A stretch of 64,000 bases of DNA from positions 62,001-126,000 of the forward strand of contig JANRID010000040.1 in assembly GCA_033765305.1 (NCBI GenBank). Direction: 5' to 3'. Shown piece by piece: positions 1 to 9,377 of this stretch; positions within the stretch are counted from its first letter, which is position 1, and every line of letters begins with the position of its first letter. Source of the DNA: RDXT01 sp033765305 (GTDB taxonomy: Bacteria; Bacteroidota; Bacteroidia; J057). The translations under genes were made by a program, and so were the position numbers. The notes beneath the pieces were generated by a model, which was given only the letters and a program-made list of their open reading frames with translations, was not told the DNA's origin and did not search any database.

Positions 1-2
1 TA

Positions 3-1175
3 TTGCATCGGCTCAGAGGAGATAAAATGATCTGGATCCTGGTGATCCTGATCTCGCTGGTGAGCATGCTGGCTGTATACAGCTCCAGCAGCGCGCTCTC
101 ATTCCGCATTCAGGGCGGCGATACCGAATACTTCGTGCTCAAGCATATCCTGCTGCTGATCGGCGGCTTCGTGCTGATGTTCGTCGTGCACCTGCTCGAT
201 TACCGGGTGTTCGCGCGCTTTACGAACGCCATGCTCTTCATCACCATCGCCCTGCTGCTCTACACCATCGCCCAGGGCAGCGAAATCAACGAGGCAGCGC
301 GCTGGGTTACCGTCTTCGGCCAGTCCTTCCAGCCCTCCGACCTCGCCAAGGTGACGCTGATGATCTACCTCGCCAAGCTGCTCACCCAGCGCCAGGATGT
401 GATCAAAGATTTCACGGAGGGCTTTCTGCCCGCCCTCTTCTGGGTAATCGTGATCTGCGGCCTGATCGCGCCCACCAACCTGAGTACGGCGTCGCTGCTG
501 TTCATCGCCAGCATGATGGTGATGTTCATCGGCGGGGTGGACATCAAATACCTTGTGATCCTGACGCTCGTAGCCCTCATCGGGCTGGGGATTCTGATGA
601 AAACGGCCAAGCGCTCCGCCACCTGGGAGTCGCGCTGGAGCGACTACGTGGAGCGGATCGCAGATGATGAGTACGAGGGCAACTTCCAGACGGTCAGCGC
701 CAATGTCGCCATTGCGTCGGGCGGGCTGATCGGCAAGGGCGTGGGCAAAAGCAGCCAGCGCAACTTCCTGTCCTATGCGCATTCCGACTTTGTATATGCG
801 ATCATTGTCGAAGAATACGGGCTGATCGGGGGGGTATTTGTACTGATGCTCTACCTGATGCTGCTCTTCCGCAGCGTAAGCGTCATTACAGTCAGCAAAA
901 CATTCGGGGCGCTGATGGCCAGCGGGCTGGCCTTCATCCTCGTGCTGCAGGCGGTCATGCACATGGGGGTGACGGTGGGGCTGCTGCCCATCACCGGCCT
1001 TACCCTGCCGCTGGTCAGCCTGGGGGGCTCCTCCGTGCTGTTTACCTGCGTATCGCTGGGAGTCATCCTGAGCGTGAGCCGGGATGCCATGGAGAAAAAA
1101 GGCGCTGCTGCCGCTTCTCCGCTGCCTGTCCGCGCCTGGCTCGGCAATTTATTCTCCAAACCTGCCAAAGCATAA
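3..1175 (+). CDS. ftsW: FtsW/RodA/SpoVE (SEDS) family division protein, 5' end probably outside window
   Basis: Polytopic SEDS peptidoglycan glycosyltransferase that polymerises lipid II at the septum with its partner transpeptidase. The protein is almost wholly hydrophobic helices and ends with the family segment GLTLPLVSLGGSS before the last helix. An ATG at 27 has a purine-rich AGAGGAG six bases upstream, but the residues before it (LRGDK before MIW) match the usual FtsW N-terminus of Bacteroidota, so I infer that the true start lies before base 1 and only a few residues are missing. It heads the division cluster and is followed 27 bases later by murG. FtsW rather than RodA is chosen because of the murG/murC/ftsQ/ftsA/ftsZ neighbours. 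Confidence 0.93.
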   Translation: MHRLRGDKMIWILVILISLVSMLAVYSSSSALSFRIQGGDTEYFVLKHILLLIGGFVLMFVVHLLDYRVFARFTNAMLFITIALLLYTIAQGSEINEAARWVTVFGQSFQPSDLAKVTLMIYLAKLLTQRQDVIKDFTEGFLPALFWVIVICGLIAPTNLSTASLLFIASMMVMFIGGVDIKYLVILTLVALIGLGILMKTAKRSATWESRWSDYVERIADDEYEGNFQTVSANVAIASGGLIGKGVGKSSQRNFLSYAHSDFVYAIIVEEYGLIGGVFVLMLYLMLLFRSVSVITVSKTFGALMASGLAFILVLQAVMHMGVTVGLLPITGLTLPLVSLGGSSVLFTCVSLGVILSVSRDAMEKKGAAAASPLPVRAWLGNLFSKPAKA

Positions 1176-1202
1176 CCCTGTAACCCCTTGAATCCCGGCA
1201 CT

Positions 1203-2291
1203 ATGCTTCGCATCATCATCTCAGGCGGCGGCACCGGCGGCCACATTTTCCCGGCAGTATCCATTGCCGGGGAGATCCGCCGACGCATGCCCGATGCGGA
1301 GCTGCTCTTTGTCGGCGCGCAGGGCGGGATGGAGATGTCGGTGGTGCCCCGGAACGGCTATGCAATCGAAGGGGTGTGGATCAGCGGGATTTACCGCCAG
1401 CTGAATCTGCGCAACCTGGGCCGCAACCTGCTCTTTCCGGCCAAGCTGGCCGTGAGCCTGATGCAGGCCCGGAGGATCGTGGCGCGCTTCAGGCCGCAGG
1501 CGGTGGTCGGCGTAGGCGGCTTCGCCAGCGGACCGCTGGGCCGGGTGGCCGCAGGGCAGGGCATTCCGCTCTTTCTCTGCGAGCAGAATGCCTTCCCGGG
1601 CCTGGTCAACCGCTGGCTGGCGCCCCGTGCAACGCGCATCCTGCTCGGCAATGCCGACGCTCTCCGGTATTTCGATCCCGCCAAATGCATCGTGACGGGC
1701 AATCCGATCCGTGCATTCGCCCTTCCGGACCGTGAAACAGCCATCCGCAGCCTCGGCCTCGACCCGGCGAAGCCGGTGGTGCTCAGCCTGGGCGGCAGCC
1801 TCGGTGCCCGCCGCCTCAACGATGCGCTCGAAGCCGAACATGCACAGCTCCTCGATGCAGGCGCTCAGCTGATCTGGCAGAGCGGCCGCATCTACCATGA
1901 ATCGCTGCAGGCCCGCGTCCCCGCACGCGAAGGCCTGCGCCTGATGCCCTTCATCGAAGATATGGCTGCAGCCTACGGCGCCGCCGATCTCATCCTGAGC
2001 CGGGCCGGCGGCAGCACGATCTCCGAACTGATCGCGCTCTCCAAGCCCTCGATCCTTGTTCCTTCGCCCAATGTGGCGGAAGATCACCAGACCAGGAACG
2101 CGCTGTCGCTTTCGGAAAAAGGAGCTGCGCTCCTGATCCGCGATGCCGAGGCGCAGACTGCCCTGATCCCTGCCGCATTGGAGCTGCTCCAGAACCCCGG
2201 CAAGCTGGATGCCCTCCGGAGTGCCATCGCCTCCATGGAAAAGCACGACGCAGCCGCTGAAATCGTAGATGAAATCCTGAAACACCTGTGA
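1203..2291 (+). CDS. murG: UDP-N-acetylglucosamine--N-acetylmuramyl-(pentapeptide) pyrophosphoryl-undecaprenol GlcNAc transferase
   Basis: MurG adds GlcNAc to lipid I to make lipid II on the inner face of the cytoplasmic membrane. The N-terminal glycine-rich loop GGGTGGH sits at residues 8-14, and the C-terminal donor-binding part has LSRAGGSTISELIA followed by the PSPNVAEDHQ stretch typical of the family. The length, 362 residues, is normal. I chose the ATG at 1203 because it places the glycine loop immediately after the first beta strand; a TTG at 1188 would add five residues without family support. The stop overlaps the murC start by four bases, so the two are translationally coupled. Confidence 0.96.
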   Translation: MLRIIISGGGTGGHIFPAVSIAGEIRRRMPDAELLFVGAQGGMEMSVVPRNGYAIEGVWISGIYRQLNLRNLGRNLLFPAKLAVSLMQARRIVARFRPQAVVGVGGFASGPLGRVAAGQGIPLFLCEQNAFPGLVNRWLAPRATRILLGNADALRYFDPAKCIVTGNPIRAFALPDRETAIRSLGLDPAKPVVLSLGGSLGARRLNDALEAEHAQLLDAGAQLIWQSGRIYHESLQARVPAREGLRLMPFIEDMAAAYGAADLILSRAGGSTISELIALSKPSILVPSPNVAEDHQTRNALSLSEKGAALLIRDAEAQTALIPAALELLQNPGKLDALRSAIASMEKHDAAAEIVDEILKHL

Positions 2292-3622
2292 ACTGGCGCG
2301 ACGCACATACGATCTACTTCCTCGGCATCGGCGGCATCGGCATGAGCGCCATTGCCCGCTATTTCCGCCTGATGGGGAAACAGGTCTCCGGCTACGACCG
2401 CACGGAGACGGCCGTGACGCGCGCGCTGGAAGCGGAAGGCATCCGGGTCTATTTCAATGCGGATCCGGCCCATCTGGCCGGCGCCGGACTGGTGGTCTAT
2501 ACGCCCGCCATTCCGTCCGATCATCCGGAGCTCGTGCATGCCCGCCAGACAGGAATGCCGCTGTTCAAGCGCTCGCAGATCCTGGGGCAGATCAGCCAGG
2601 GCGCCAAGGCGCTGGCGGTGGCCGGCACCCACGGCAAAACCACGACCTCGGCCATGCTGACCCATCTGCTGCGCGAAAGCGGGATCAGCTGCACCGCCTT
2701 CCTGGGCGGGATTTCAGCCAATCTGGGTTCGAATTTCGTCTATGGCGAATCTGACTGGCTGGTGGTGGAAGCGGATGAATACGACCGCTCCTTCCTGACC
2801 CTGCATCCCCATGCAGCCATCATTACCGCGATGGACCCCGACCATCTCGAAATCTACGGTACGGCGGCGCAGATGGAGGCCGCCTACCGGCAATTCGCTT
2901 CGCAAAGCGGATCGCTGCTGGTGCATGCCTCGCTGGCCGGCGCCGGCTGGCCCTCGGCACCGGCTACCTTCGGCCTGGATGAAGGGGATTATCAGGCAAC
3001 GGCGCTGCGCTTCGGCGGCCTGTCGGTCTGGTTTGACGTGGAAGGCCCGGGCCTGAGTCTGCACAATCTGGAGCTTCAGATGCCCGGCGCGCACAATGTG
3101 CTGAATATGACCGCAGCGCTCGCGCTCGCCCACCGGGCAGGCGCACCTGCGGAGCGCCTTGCAGCGGCGGTCGGCAGCTTCCGGGGGCTGTACCGCCGTT
3201 TCGAAGTGCTGATCCATCGGGATGACCTGACCTATATCGACGATTATGCGCATCATCCGAAGGAAATCGCGGCGGCAGTTGCGGCTGCCCGCGCCCTCTT
3301 TCCGGAGCGGAAGCTGATTGTAGTATTTCAGCCGCATCTCTATACCCGCACACGGGACCTCTGCGAAGGATTTGCCGCGGAGCTTTCCAAGGCGGACGAA
3401 GTGCTGCTGATGGAGATTTATCCTGCCCGCGAGGAGCCGATTCCGGGGGTGACTTCCGATATGCTGCTGCAGGCAATGTCCTTGCCAGCCAGTCATTTAG
3501 TTGCCCGGGCGGCTTTGCCCGATGCCATCCGTGCTGCCCTGACCCGTCCTGCCGTGCTGCTCACCCTGGGCGCCGGCGATATCGATAAAGAAGTATCAAC
3601 CATTCAGCAATGTTTCTCCTGA
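2288..3622 (+). CDS. murC: UDP-N-acetylmuramate--L-alanine ligase
   Basis: MurC joins L-alanine to UDP-MurNAc with ATP, the first step of stem-peptide building in the cytoplasm. Visible are the Rossmann motif GIGGIGMS (residues 13-20), the ATP loop GTHGKTTT (113-120), the DPDHLEIYG segment of the central Mur ligase domain, and DDYAHHPKEI at the start of the C-terminal domain. At 444 residues the length is normal. It starts with GTG inside the last codons of murG and ends inside the first codons of ftsQ, so murG-murC-ftsQ form one tight transcript. No murB or ddl follows, unlike in many Proteobacteria. Confidence 0.96.
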   Translation: MNWRDAHTIYFLGIGGIGMSAIARYFRLMGKQVSGYDRTETAVTRALEAEGIRVYFNADPAHLAGAGLVVYTPAIPSDHPELVHARQTGMPLFKRSQILGQISQGAKALAVAGTHGKTTTSAMLTHLLRESGISCTAFLGGISANLGSNFVYGESDWLVVEADEYDRSFLTLHPHAAIITAMDPDHLEIYGTAAQMEAAYRQFASQSGSLLVHASLAGAGWPSAPATFGLDEGDYQATALRFGGLSVWFDVEGPGLSLHNLELQMPGAHNVLNMTAALALAHRAGAPAERLAAAVGSFRGLYRRFEVLIHRDDLTYIDDYAHHPKEIAAAVAAARALFPERKLIVVFQPHLYTRTRDLCEGFAAELSKADEVLLMEIYPAREEPIPGVTSDMLLQAMSLPASHLVARAALPDAIRAALTRPAVLLTLGAGDIDKEVSTIQQCFS

Positions 3623-4485
3623 TCCAGACCCCAATGACCCGTCCGGCGCCTGCCCGCCGGAACCGCCCGCTTGAAGAAGTGGAAGCGGAACAGCAGCAGA
3701 AGCGCAAGCCTGCGGTGCTGCGGCTCGGCAAGGTCCGCCTCAAACGCGGGGTGCTGTATGCCGCCATGGCTGCCGGGCTGCTTGCCCTGATGGGCATGGT
3801 GTATGCCTATCAGGAGATGATGCCTGTGCGCGGAATCGCCGTCTCCATCGAGGCAGCGCCGGACAGCCGGCTCCTCGACGAGGCGGCCGTGCAGGACCTG
3901 CTCGCCGGATATGCCGGGCATGATATTGCCGGCCAGCCGATGAAGCGTGTCGAGCTGCAGCGGCTTGAAGATTCGCTCCTGGCCAACCGGATGATCCGCC
4001 GGGCAGAAGTGTACAAGAGCATGCTCGGCGTGGTGCATGCCGAGGTCGCCATCCGCGAGCCGGCAGCACGCATCATGAACAACAGCGGAAACTCGGTATA
4101 CATGGACGGGAACGGATATAAGTTCCCGGTCTCCGAGCTGCACACCGCGCATGTCGTGCTGATCCGCGGCGACTTTGAAGAAGGCGCAGTGGATACTTTC
4201 GCCTGCAATACCATCCCTGCTGCGCTGAAGGTGCTCAATTTCATCCGGAAGGACGCCTTCTGGAATGCCCAGATCGCGGAAATCGCCATCGATCAGGGCG
4301 GCGCACTGACCCTGTATCCCCAGATCGGGGATACGAAGATCGAATTCGGCTACCCCGGCCGGATCGAGGAAAAATTCAGCAGCCTCATGGACTTCTACCG
4401 GCAGGTTATGCCCGAGGTTGGCTGGAACCGCTACCGGAGCCTGAATGTGGCCTTCCAAGGCCAGGTCATCGCCCGGCGACGATAA
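3610..4485 (+). CDS. ftsQ: Cell division protein FtsQ/DivIB
   Basis: Bitopic division protein linking early and late divisome parts. It has a charged cytoplasmic N-terminus (about 48 residues, rich in K, R, E and Q), one membrane helix at about 49-67, and a periplasmic part that fits the POTRA plus FtsQ beta domain (for example YVNGNGYKFPV-like YMDGNGYKFPV at about 159-169). Sequence is poorly conserved in this family, so position between murC and ftsA carries much of the call. The first ATG at 3610 overlaps murC by 13 bases; an ATG at 3634 is an alternative that would remove eight residues. Confidence 0.88.
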   Translation: MFLLIQTPMTRPAPARRNRPLEEVEAEQQQKRKPAVLRLGKVRLKRGVLYAAMAAGLLALMGMVYAYQEMMPVRGIAVSIEAAPDSRLLDEAAVQDLLAGYAGHDIAGQPMKRVELQRLEDSLLANRMIRRAEVYKSMLGVVHAEVAIREPAARIMNNSGNSVYMDGNGYKFPVSELHTAHVVLIRGDFEEGAVDTFACNTIPAALKVLNFIRKDAFWNAQIAEIAIDQGGALTLYPQIGDTKIEFGYPGRIEEKFSSLMDFYRQVMPEVGWNRYRSLNVAFQGQVIARRR

Positions 4486-4611
4486 GCATCTCTGAACGAA
4501 CCCGAATATGAACTGCATCTGAATCCTCCCATTCTCCGCCCATCGCCTTCATATCCAGTGATTTCACCCGATTGGTACCCTCTTGTTCCTCACGTACAAA
4601 TCCGCTAAGCT

Positions 4612-5964
4612 ATGCCTTCCGAACGAAACGCCATCCACAATGATCAGATCGTCGTAGGCCTCGACATTGGCACTACGAAAATCTGCGCCATCGTCGGCAA
4701 ACGCAACGAGTACGGTAAAATCAACATTCTCGGCCTCGGCAAGGCCCATTCCGACGGCGTAAGCCGGGGGGTTGTGGTCAATATCGACAAGACTGTCCAG
4801 GCCATCCGCGAAGCGGTCTCCGAAGCGGAAAAGCATTCGGGGATCAAAATCGAAGTCGTGCATGTCGGCATCGCCGGCGAGCATATCCGCTCCATGCAGC
4901 ACAAAGGGATCATTACCCTCAACAATCCCGACTTCGAGATTACCCAGGACGATGTGAACCGCCTCCATGAGGACATGTTCAAGATCGCCACGCAGCCGGG
5001 CACGGAAATCATCCATGTGCTTCCGCAGGAATACACGGTGGACAACCAGGCCGGGGTCATCGATCCGGTGGGCATGTCCGGCGTGCGCTTGGAAGGCAAT
5101 TTCCACATCGTGACCGGCCAGACCACTGCCGCGCACAACATCTACAAGTGTGTGACCCGCGCCGGCCTGGAGGTCGCCGAGCTGATTCTGGAGCCGCTGG
5201 CCTCGAGCGCAGCTGTACTGACCGACGAGGAGCGCGAAGCAGGCGTATGCCTCGTGGACATCGGGGGCGGCACCACGGACATCGCGGTATTTGAAAACAA
5301 CATCATCCGGCATACGGCGGTGATCCCCTTTGGCGGCAATATCGTGACCGAAGACATCAAGAATGGCTTCAAAGTCATGAAGAAGCACGCAGAGCTGCTG
5401 AAAATCCAGTACGGCAGCGCACTGGCAGAAGCCGTGACCGACGATGTGATCATCAGCATCCCCGGCCCGCGCGACCGGCCCGCCAAAGAGATCCACAAAA
5501 CCATGCTGGCCCAGGTAATCCAGTCCCGGATGGAAGAGATTCTTGAATTCGTGCTCGCCGAGATCAAAAACTCCGGCTACGAAGACAAGCTGGTCTCCGG
5601 CATTGTGGTGACGGGCGGCGGCGCACAGCTGCAGCATATGAAGCAGTGCGTGGAATACGTGACCGGCATCGATACGCGCATCGGCCTGCCTGGCGAGCAC
5701 CTCGCCAGCGGCATGGTGGACGAGGTCAACTTTCCGATGTATGCCACCTGCTCCGGTCTGGTGATCATGGGGCTGGAATCCGAATATACCACTCCGCGCT
5801 CCGCAGCACCTGCCGCAGGCAGCAGCACGCGCAAGGAGCCTGCGGTCCAGTACCAGCGCACCGGCCCCGGACTTAAAACGGGCGGCCCCCGCATCAGCTT
5901 CATCGACAAGGTGAAAACCTGGTTCGAGAGCACCCTGACCAATACAGGTGATTTCATCGAATAA
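4612..5964 (+). CDS. ftsA: Cell division protein FtsA
   Basis: Actin-like ATPase that anchors FtsZ filaments to the membrane. The phosphate-1 motif VVGLDIGTTKICAIVG is near residues 12-27, the phosphate-2 motif DIGGGTTDIAVF lies in the middle, and a third glycine-rich segment GIVVTGGGAQL follows. The SHS2 insertion (1C domain) lies at about 90-170. The C-terminus, after a variable linker, contains a segment around KVKTWFESTL that could be the amphipathic membrane-binding helix. It is 126 bases downstream of ftsQ and 43 bases upstream of ftsZ, the usual order. Confidence 0.96.
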   Translation: MPSERNAIHNDQIVVGLDIGTTKICAIVGKRNEYGKINILGLGKAHSDGVSRGVVVNIDKTVQAIREAVSEAEKHSGIKIEVVHVGIAGEHIRSMQHKGIITLNNPDFEITQDDVNRLHEDMFKIATQPGTEIIHVLPQEYTVDNQAGVIDPVGMSGVRLEGNFHIVTGQTTAAHNIYKCVTRAGLEVAELILEPLASSAAVLTDEEREAGVCLVDIGGGTTDIAVFENNIIRHTAVIPFGGNIVTEDIKNGFKVMKKHAELLKIQYGSALAEAVTDDVIISIPGPRDRPAKEIHKTMLAQVIQSRMEEILEFVLAEIKNSGYEDKLVSGIVVTGGGAQLQHMKQCVEYVTGIDTRIGLPGEHLASGMVDEVNFPMYATCSGLVIMGLESEYTTPRSAAPAAGSSTRKEPAVQYQRTGPGLKTGGPRISFIDKVKTWFESTLTNTGDFIE

Positions 5965-6007
5965 CCCCGCCGCCAGGCACGTTCTTCACGCTTAAACTCC
6001 GAAAGTC

Positions 6008-7312
6008 ATGCAATTTGAATTCCCCAAGCAGCAAAGCTCCATCATCAAGGTCCTCGGCGTAGGCGGCGGTGGTGGAAACGCAGTGAACAATATGTTCGAG
6101 AAGGGCATCGAAGGTGTTGATTTCATCATCGCCAATACCGATGTCCAGGCCTTGAAAATCAGCAAGGTGCCGAATAAAATCCGTCTGGGCACCAACCAGA
6201 CGGAAGGCCTCGGCGCCGGCGCAAATCCGGAGGTGGGCCGGAAAGCGGCCATCGAAACCCTCGAAGAGGTGCGCGCCGTGCTGAACAACAGCACCAAAAT
6301 GCTCTTCCTCACCGCCGGCATGGGCGGCGGCACCGGCACGGGCGCTGCGCCGGTCCTGGCAGCCCTGGCCAAGGAAATGGGCATCCTCACGGTCGGAATT
6401 GTGACCCTCCCCTTCCGCTTTGAAGGCCCCAAGCGTGCCCATCAGGCCGATCTCGGAATCCGCGAGCTCCAGCAGATGGTCGATACCCTGATCGTGATCG
6501 ACAACAACAACCTGCATAAGATCCTCGGCCCCAATGTGAAGATGAAGGAAGCCTTCGACTCGGCAGATCAGGTGCTCTGCAATGCCGCCAAAGGCATCGC
6601 CGAAATCATCACTACCGAGGGCTATATCAACGTGGACTTCGCAGACGTATGCACGGTCATGCGCGACGGCGGCAAGGCCCTCATGGGCACCGCTACCGCC
6701 GAAGGCGAAGGCCGTGCGCTCAAAGCGGTCGAAGCAGCCATCAATTCCCCGCTCCTGGACAACATCAACATCGCCGGCGCCCGCGCGATTGTGGTCAACA
6801 TCACGGCCTCCGAGGATTCGCTCGGCATGGATGAGACCTCCGAGGTGGTGGAGCATGTGCAGGAAAAGGCAGGACACGAGGCCAATATCATCTACGGGAT
6901 CGTGTACGACGACTCGATGGGCGACAAGATCCGCGTTACGGTCATCGCTACCCGCTTCGTCGAGCAGGATGAGCAGCCGCAGCGCGGCGAGCCTGAGCGC
7001 CGCCGCGTGGCTGCCGAGCCTGAGGCCGAGCCCGAACTGACGGTCCGCCGTGCCGTTGCCCCGCGCCTCGATACCAGCGAGCGGAGCGAACGCCTCCAGA
7101 AGCTCAACTCCAAAGCGTATGATATTCACGACCCGGAAAGCCTCCAGGGTCTTGAAAATCAGCCTGCATACCTGCGCAAGTATGTGACCCTCGACCTGGA
7201 TTCCAAGCCAGCCGACGGGGTGCGCCCCTCGCGCATGAGCGTGGAGCAGGATAAGGACCGCCGCTACCGGCTGCGGGACAACAATGCCTTCCTCCACGAT
7301 ACCGTGGACTGA
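6008..7312 (+). CDS. ftsZ: Cell division protein FtsZ
   Basis: Tubulin-like GTPase that forms the division ring. The GTP-binding signature GGGTGTG is at residues 106-112 and the T7-loop region NVDFADVCTVM is present. The globular domain is followed by a charged linker rich in E, R and P, and the protein ends with a conserved tail (RLRDNNAFLHDTVD) of the kind seen in Bacteroidota FtsZ, which binds FtsA and other partners. Length is 434 residues. It is the last gene of the division cluster and is followed by a terminator at 7382-7422. Confidence 0.98.
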   Translation: MQFEFPKQQSSIIKVLGVGGGGGNAVNNMFEKGIEGVDFIIANTDVQALKISKVPNKIRLGTNQTEGLGAGANPEVGRKAAIETLEEVRAVLNNSTKMLFLTAGMGGGTGTGAAPVLAALAKEMGILTVGIVTLPFRFEGPKRAHQADLGIRELQQMVDTLIVIDNNNLHKILGPNVKMKEAFDSADQVLCNAAKGIAEIITTEGYINVDFADVCTVMRDGGKALMGTATAEGEGRALKAVEAAINSPLLDNINIAGARAIVVNITASEDSLGMDETSEVVEHVQEKAGHEANIIYGIVYDDSMGDKIRVTVIATRFVEQDEQPQRGEPERRRVAAEPEAEPELTVRRAVAPRLDTSERSERLQKLNSKAYDIHDPESLQGLENQPAYLRKYVTLDLDSKPADGVRPSRMSVEQDKDRRYRLRDNNAFLHDTVD

Positions 7313-7381
7313 TCCCGGATATTGCCCGGCAGCCTGCCGGACGTTCTGCATAGCTTAGCACCTGTATATTCACTTTCGGAG

Positions 7382-7422
7382 CCTTCCGCGCCGGTCCCAG
7401 TGGGATGGGCCGGAAGGTTTTT
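7382..7422 (+). terminator. Intrinsic terminator after ftsZ
   Basis: The arms CCTTCCG (7382-7388) and CGGAAGG (7411-7417) pair, an inner TCCC/GGGA pairing adds to the stem, and five T follow. It lies 70 bases after the ftsZ stop and closes the division cluster. Confidence 0.8.
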
Positions 7423-7529
7423 GCATCGCTGGCAGCGCAACCTCCGGCCTTTTGCGTACTCTTTACGAAAACGGCAGCAGCAGGCATGACTTTTGGACGC
7501 TTCTGCTGCATACCGGTGACAACAGCCCT

Positions 7530-8057
7530 ATGAAATACCTCCTGCTGACGCTGCTCCTGATGCTGGCCCTGCACCCTGCCGGGGCCCAGATCCGACCCTA
7601 TCCGTACCAGACCTCCGTAGGTGCCCGCCTGGGCAATACCTGGGGGCTGACCGTCAACCAGCGCGTGCTGCCAAGATGGACGGTAGAAGGCATTCTGCAA
7701 AATGATTATCAGCTCAATACGCCGAACCTGACGCTGCTGATGCGGCGGCATCACCCCATTTTTTTCCAGCGGATCAACTGGTACTATGGCGCAGGACTGC
7801 ATGCAGGCCTCGACCGGATCGAGACGGCGCCCATTGCAGGCCTCGATGGCATCGTGGGGATCGAGACTTCGATCGCCCGGATCAATGCGTCGGCAGATTT
7901 CAAGCCGCAGCTGGATCTGGCTGGCGGCGTGCGGTTTACGCCCTCGGTGGCTGCCTCCGTGCGGTTTATCGTGGTGAAAGCCAAGCCTTCCTTCAAATTC
8001 AAAGGCTCGAAGACCAAGAAGGCGCGCTCGCGCAAGCCCAATATCAGGATATTCTGA
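7530..8057 (+). CDS. Small exported protein, possible outer-membrane beta barrel, function unknown
   Basis: 175 residues with a clear signal peptide (MKYLLLTLLLMLALHPAGAQ, cleavage after GAQ). The mature part has alternating short strands with many aromatic residues (VGARLGNTWGLTV, NWYYGAGLHAGLD), the look of a small outer-membrane barrel. It does not end in a terminal aromatic strand but in a strongly basic tail (KFKGSKTKKARSRKPNIRIF), which is odd for a barrel. I selected the ATG at 7530 because it begins the signal peptide. It converges on ribD and the two coding regions overlap by 14 bases. I do not recognise the family. Confidence 0.7.
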   Translation: MKYLLLTLLLMLALHPAGAQIRPYPYQTSVGARLGNTWGLTVNQRVLPRWTVEGILQNDYQLNTPNLTLLMRRHHPIFFQRINWYYGAGLHAGLDRIETAPIAGLDGIVGIETSIARINASADFKPQLDLAGGVRFTPSVAASVRFIVVKAKPSFKFKGSKTKKARSRKPNIRIF

Positions 8058-9135
8058 CTGGCTGTGCGCGGCGGTAGCCGAGCCAGTCGGTGCCGGAAGG
8101 CTCCACCCGGTCGAAGCTGAAGCCTGCGGGCAGCCGCGGCTCGCGCACTCCCTGCCCCAGGGTCCGCACCGACTGAATGCGGTACAGTTCGTCCCAGATG
8201 CCCTGGTCCAGCAGGTGCTGATGGATTGCCGCTCCGCCTTCGACCATGATGCTGCAGATGCCGAGCGACTGGTACAGCTCCGCGAAGAGCAGCCGGAAAT
8301 CCTGCCATTGGGCAGGTTTATGGTACCGCAGCGGCCCTTGCGCAGCCGGTTCCGGATGGTCGGTGAGGCATAGGGTCGGATTGCCGTCGGTAAACAGATG
8401 CAGGCCCGGGTCGAGCTGGCGGTGGCGGTCCAGCACGATCCGGAGCGGATCGAGGCCGGGGTGCAGCCGGGTGGTGAGGCGCGGGTTGTCAGCGGTGGCT
8501 GTGCCCCGGCCTACGAGAATGGCGTGATGCCAGGCCCGAAGCCGGTGCGCAAGCGCCATCGAGGCCTCGCAGGAAATGATTTCCGGCACCGGATTGCCTG
8601 CATCGTCCCAGCCGCCGATGAAGCCGTCGGCGGTGGCTGCCCATTTCAGCGTCACCCAGGGCCGGCGCTCGGTCTGGTTGAGGCGGAATACCCGGATCAG
8701 ATCCAGGAAAGGCCCTGGATCCGGCGCTTCGGCCACTTCTATGCCTGCTTCGCGCAGACGCCGGAGGCCGCCGCCGGATACCTTCGGATTGGGGTCCTGG
8801 CATCCGACGACCACCCGCGGGATGCGGTGCCGCAGGATCAGATCTACGCAGGGCGGCGTTTTGCCGAAAAAATTACAGGGCTCCAGGGTGACATACAGCG
8901 TGGCGCCGGAAAGCAGCTCAAGGTCTTTGACCTGGCGGATGGCTTCTACCTCGGCATGCGGGCCGCCCGCATACGCGTGAAATCCTTCGCCGATGATCCG
9001 GCCCTGGTGCACGATCACCGCCCCTACAAAGGGGTTTGGATAGACCCGCGAAGAGGCCATCTGCGCCAGCGTGATGGCGCGGCGGAGATACAGCGTATCA
9101 TCCGGGGAAAGGGGGGGCTGGCCGGGAGCCTGCAT
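8044..9135 (-). CDS. ribD: Bifunctional diaminohydroxyphosphoribosylaminopyrimidine deaminase / 5-amino-6-(5-phosphoribosylamino)uracil reductase
   Basis: Riboflavin synthesis enzyme that performs the second and third steps from GTP. The N-terminal cytidine-deaminase-like domain shows its zinc ligands: HAE at 60-62 and a PC...C arrangement at residues 86-87 and 96. The C-terminal reductase domain begins near residue 155 with RPWVTLKWAATADGFIG, the usual substrate-binding start, and includes the GRGTATADNPRLTTR segment. At 363 residues it is complete. I saw no FMN riboswitch upstream and no other rib gene nearby, so it stands alone here. Confidence 0.96.
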   Translation of the reverse strand: MQAPGQPPLSPDDTLYLRRAITLAQMASSRVYPNPFVGAVIVHQGRIIGEGFHAYAGGPHAEVEAIRQVKDLELLSGATLYVTLEPCNFFGKTPPCVDLILRHRIPRVVVGCQDPNPKVSGGGLRRLREAGIEVAEAPDPGPFLDLIRVFRLNQTERRPWVTLKWAATADGFIGGWDDAGNPVPEIISCEASMALAHRLRAWHHAILVGRGTATADNPRLTTRLHPGLDPLRIVLDRHRQLDPGLHLFTDGNPTLCLTDHPEPAAQGPLRYHKPAQWQDFRLLFAELYQSLGICSIMVEGGAAIHQHLLDQGIWDELYRIQSVRTLGQGVREPRLPAGFSFDRVEPSGTDWLGYRRAQPVRIS

Positions 9136-9224
9136 GTGCCTGTATGCTGCGGATTCCAGGGCAATATACGCAGGCAGAGGACTTCAGGATGAAGTTGTGC
9201 TGCTGGACCGCATAAATAAAAAAA

Positions 9225-9315
9225 GGCAAGAACCGTATCGCACCGATCAACCTTCTACCGTTGCTTCCTTTCGGACCTGGCGGGTTTCAAAGGGATCTGG
9301 TCGTACAGCCTTGCC
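9225..9315 (-). ncRNA. ffs: Signal recognition particle RNA, small bacterial (4.5S) type
   Basis: On the minus strand the RNA has the diagnostic helix-8 signature CAGGTCCGAAAGGAAGCAAC, with a GGAAG-type tetraloop region and the asymmetric internal loop that binds Ffh. The ends pair: GGCAAG at the 5' end (9310-9315) with CTTGCC at the 3' end (9225-9230). The length, about 91 bases, suits the Alu-less form. A run of T/A (9214-9224) follows as terminator and a good promoter precedes it (9321-9350). The exact 5' end may be a few bases off. Confidence 0.93.
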
Positions 9316-9320
9316 GGATG

Positions 9321-9350
9321 CAAAGGTAGTAACATTCCCGTAAACTGCAA
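9321..9350 (-). promoter_or_regulatory. Bacteroidota-type promoter of the SRP RNA gene
   Basis: Read on the minus strand: TTG at 9348-9350, 19 bases, then TACCTTTG at 9321-9328, matching the TAnnTTTG -7 element. The predicted start falls at the 5' end of the folded RNA, which supports both calls. Confidence 0.8.
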
Positions 9351-9377
9351 TCAAGGCACGGGAAATAATAGAGGTGC

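Noticed and set aside
9136..9224. Possible FMN riboswitch before ribD
   Set aside because: The conserved RFN elements are absent; only a small ACTTC/GAAGT hairpin is seen.
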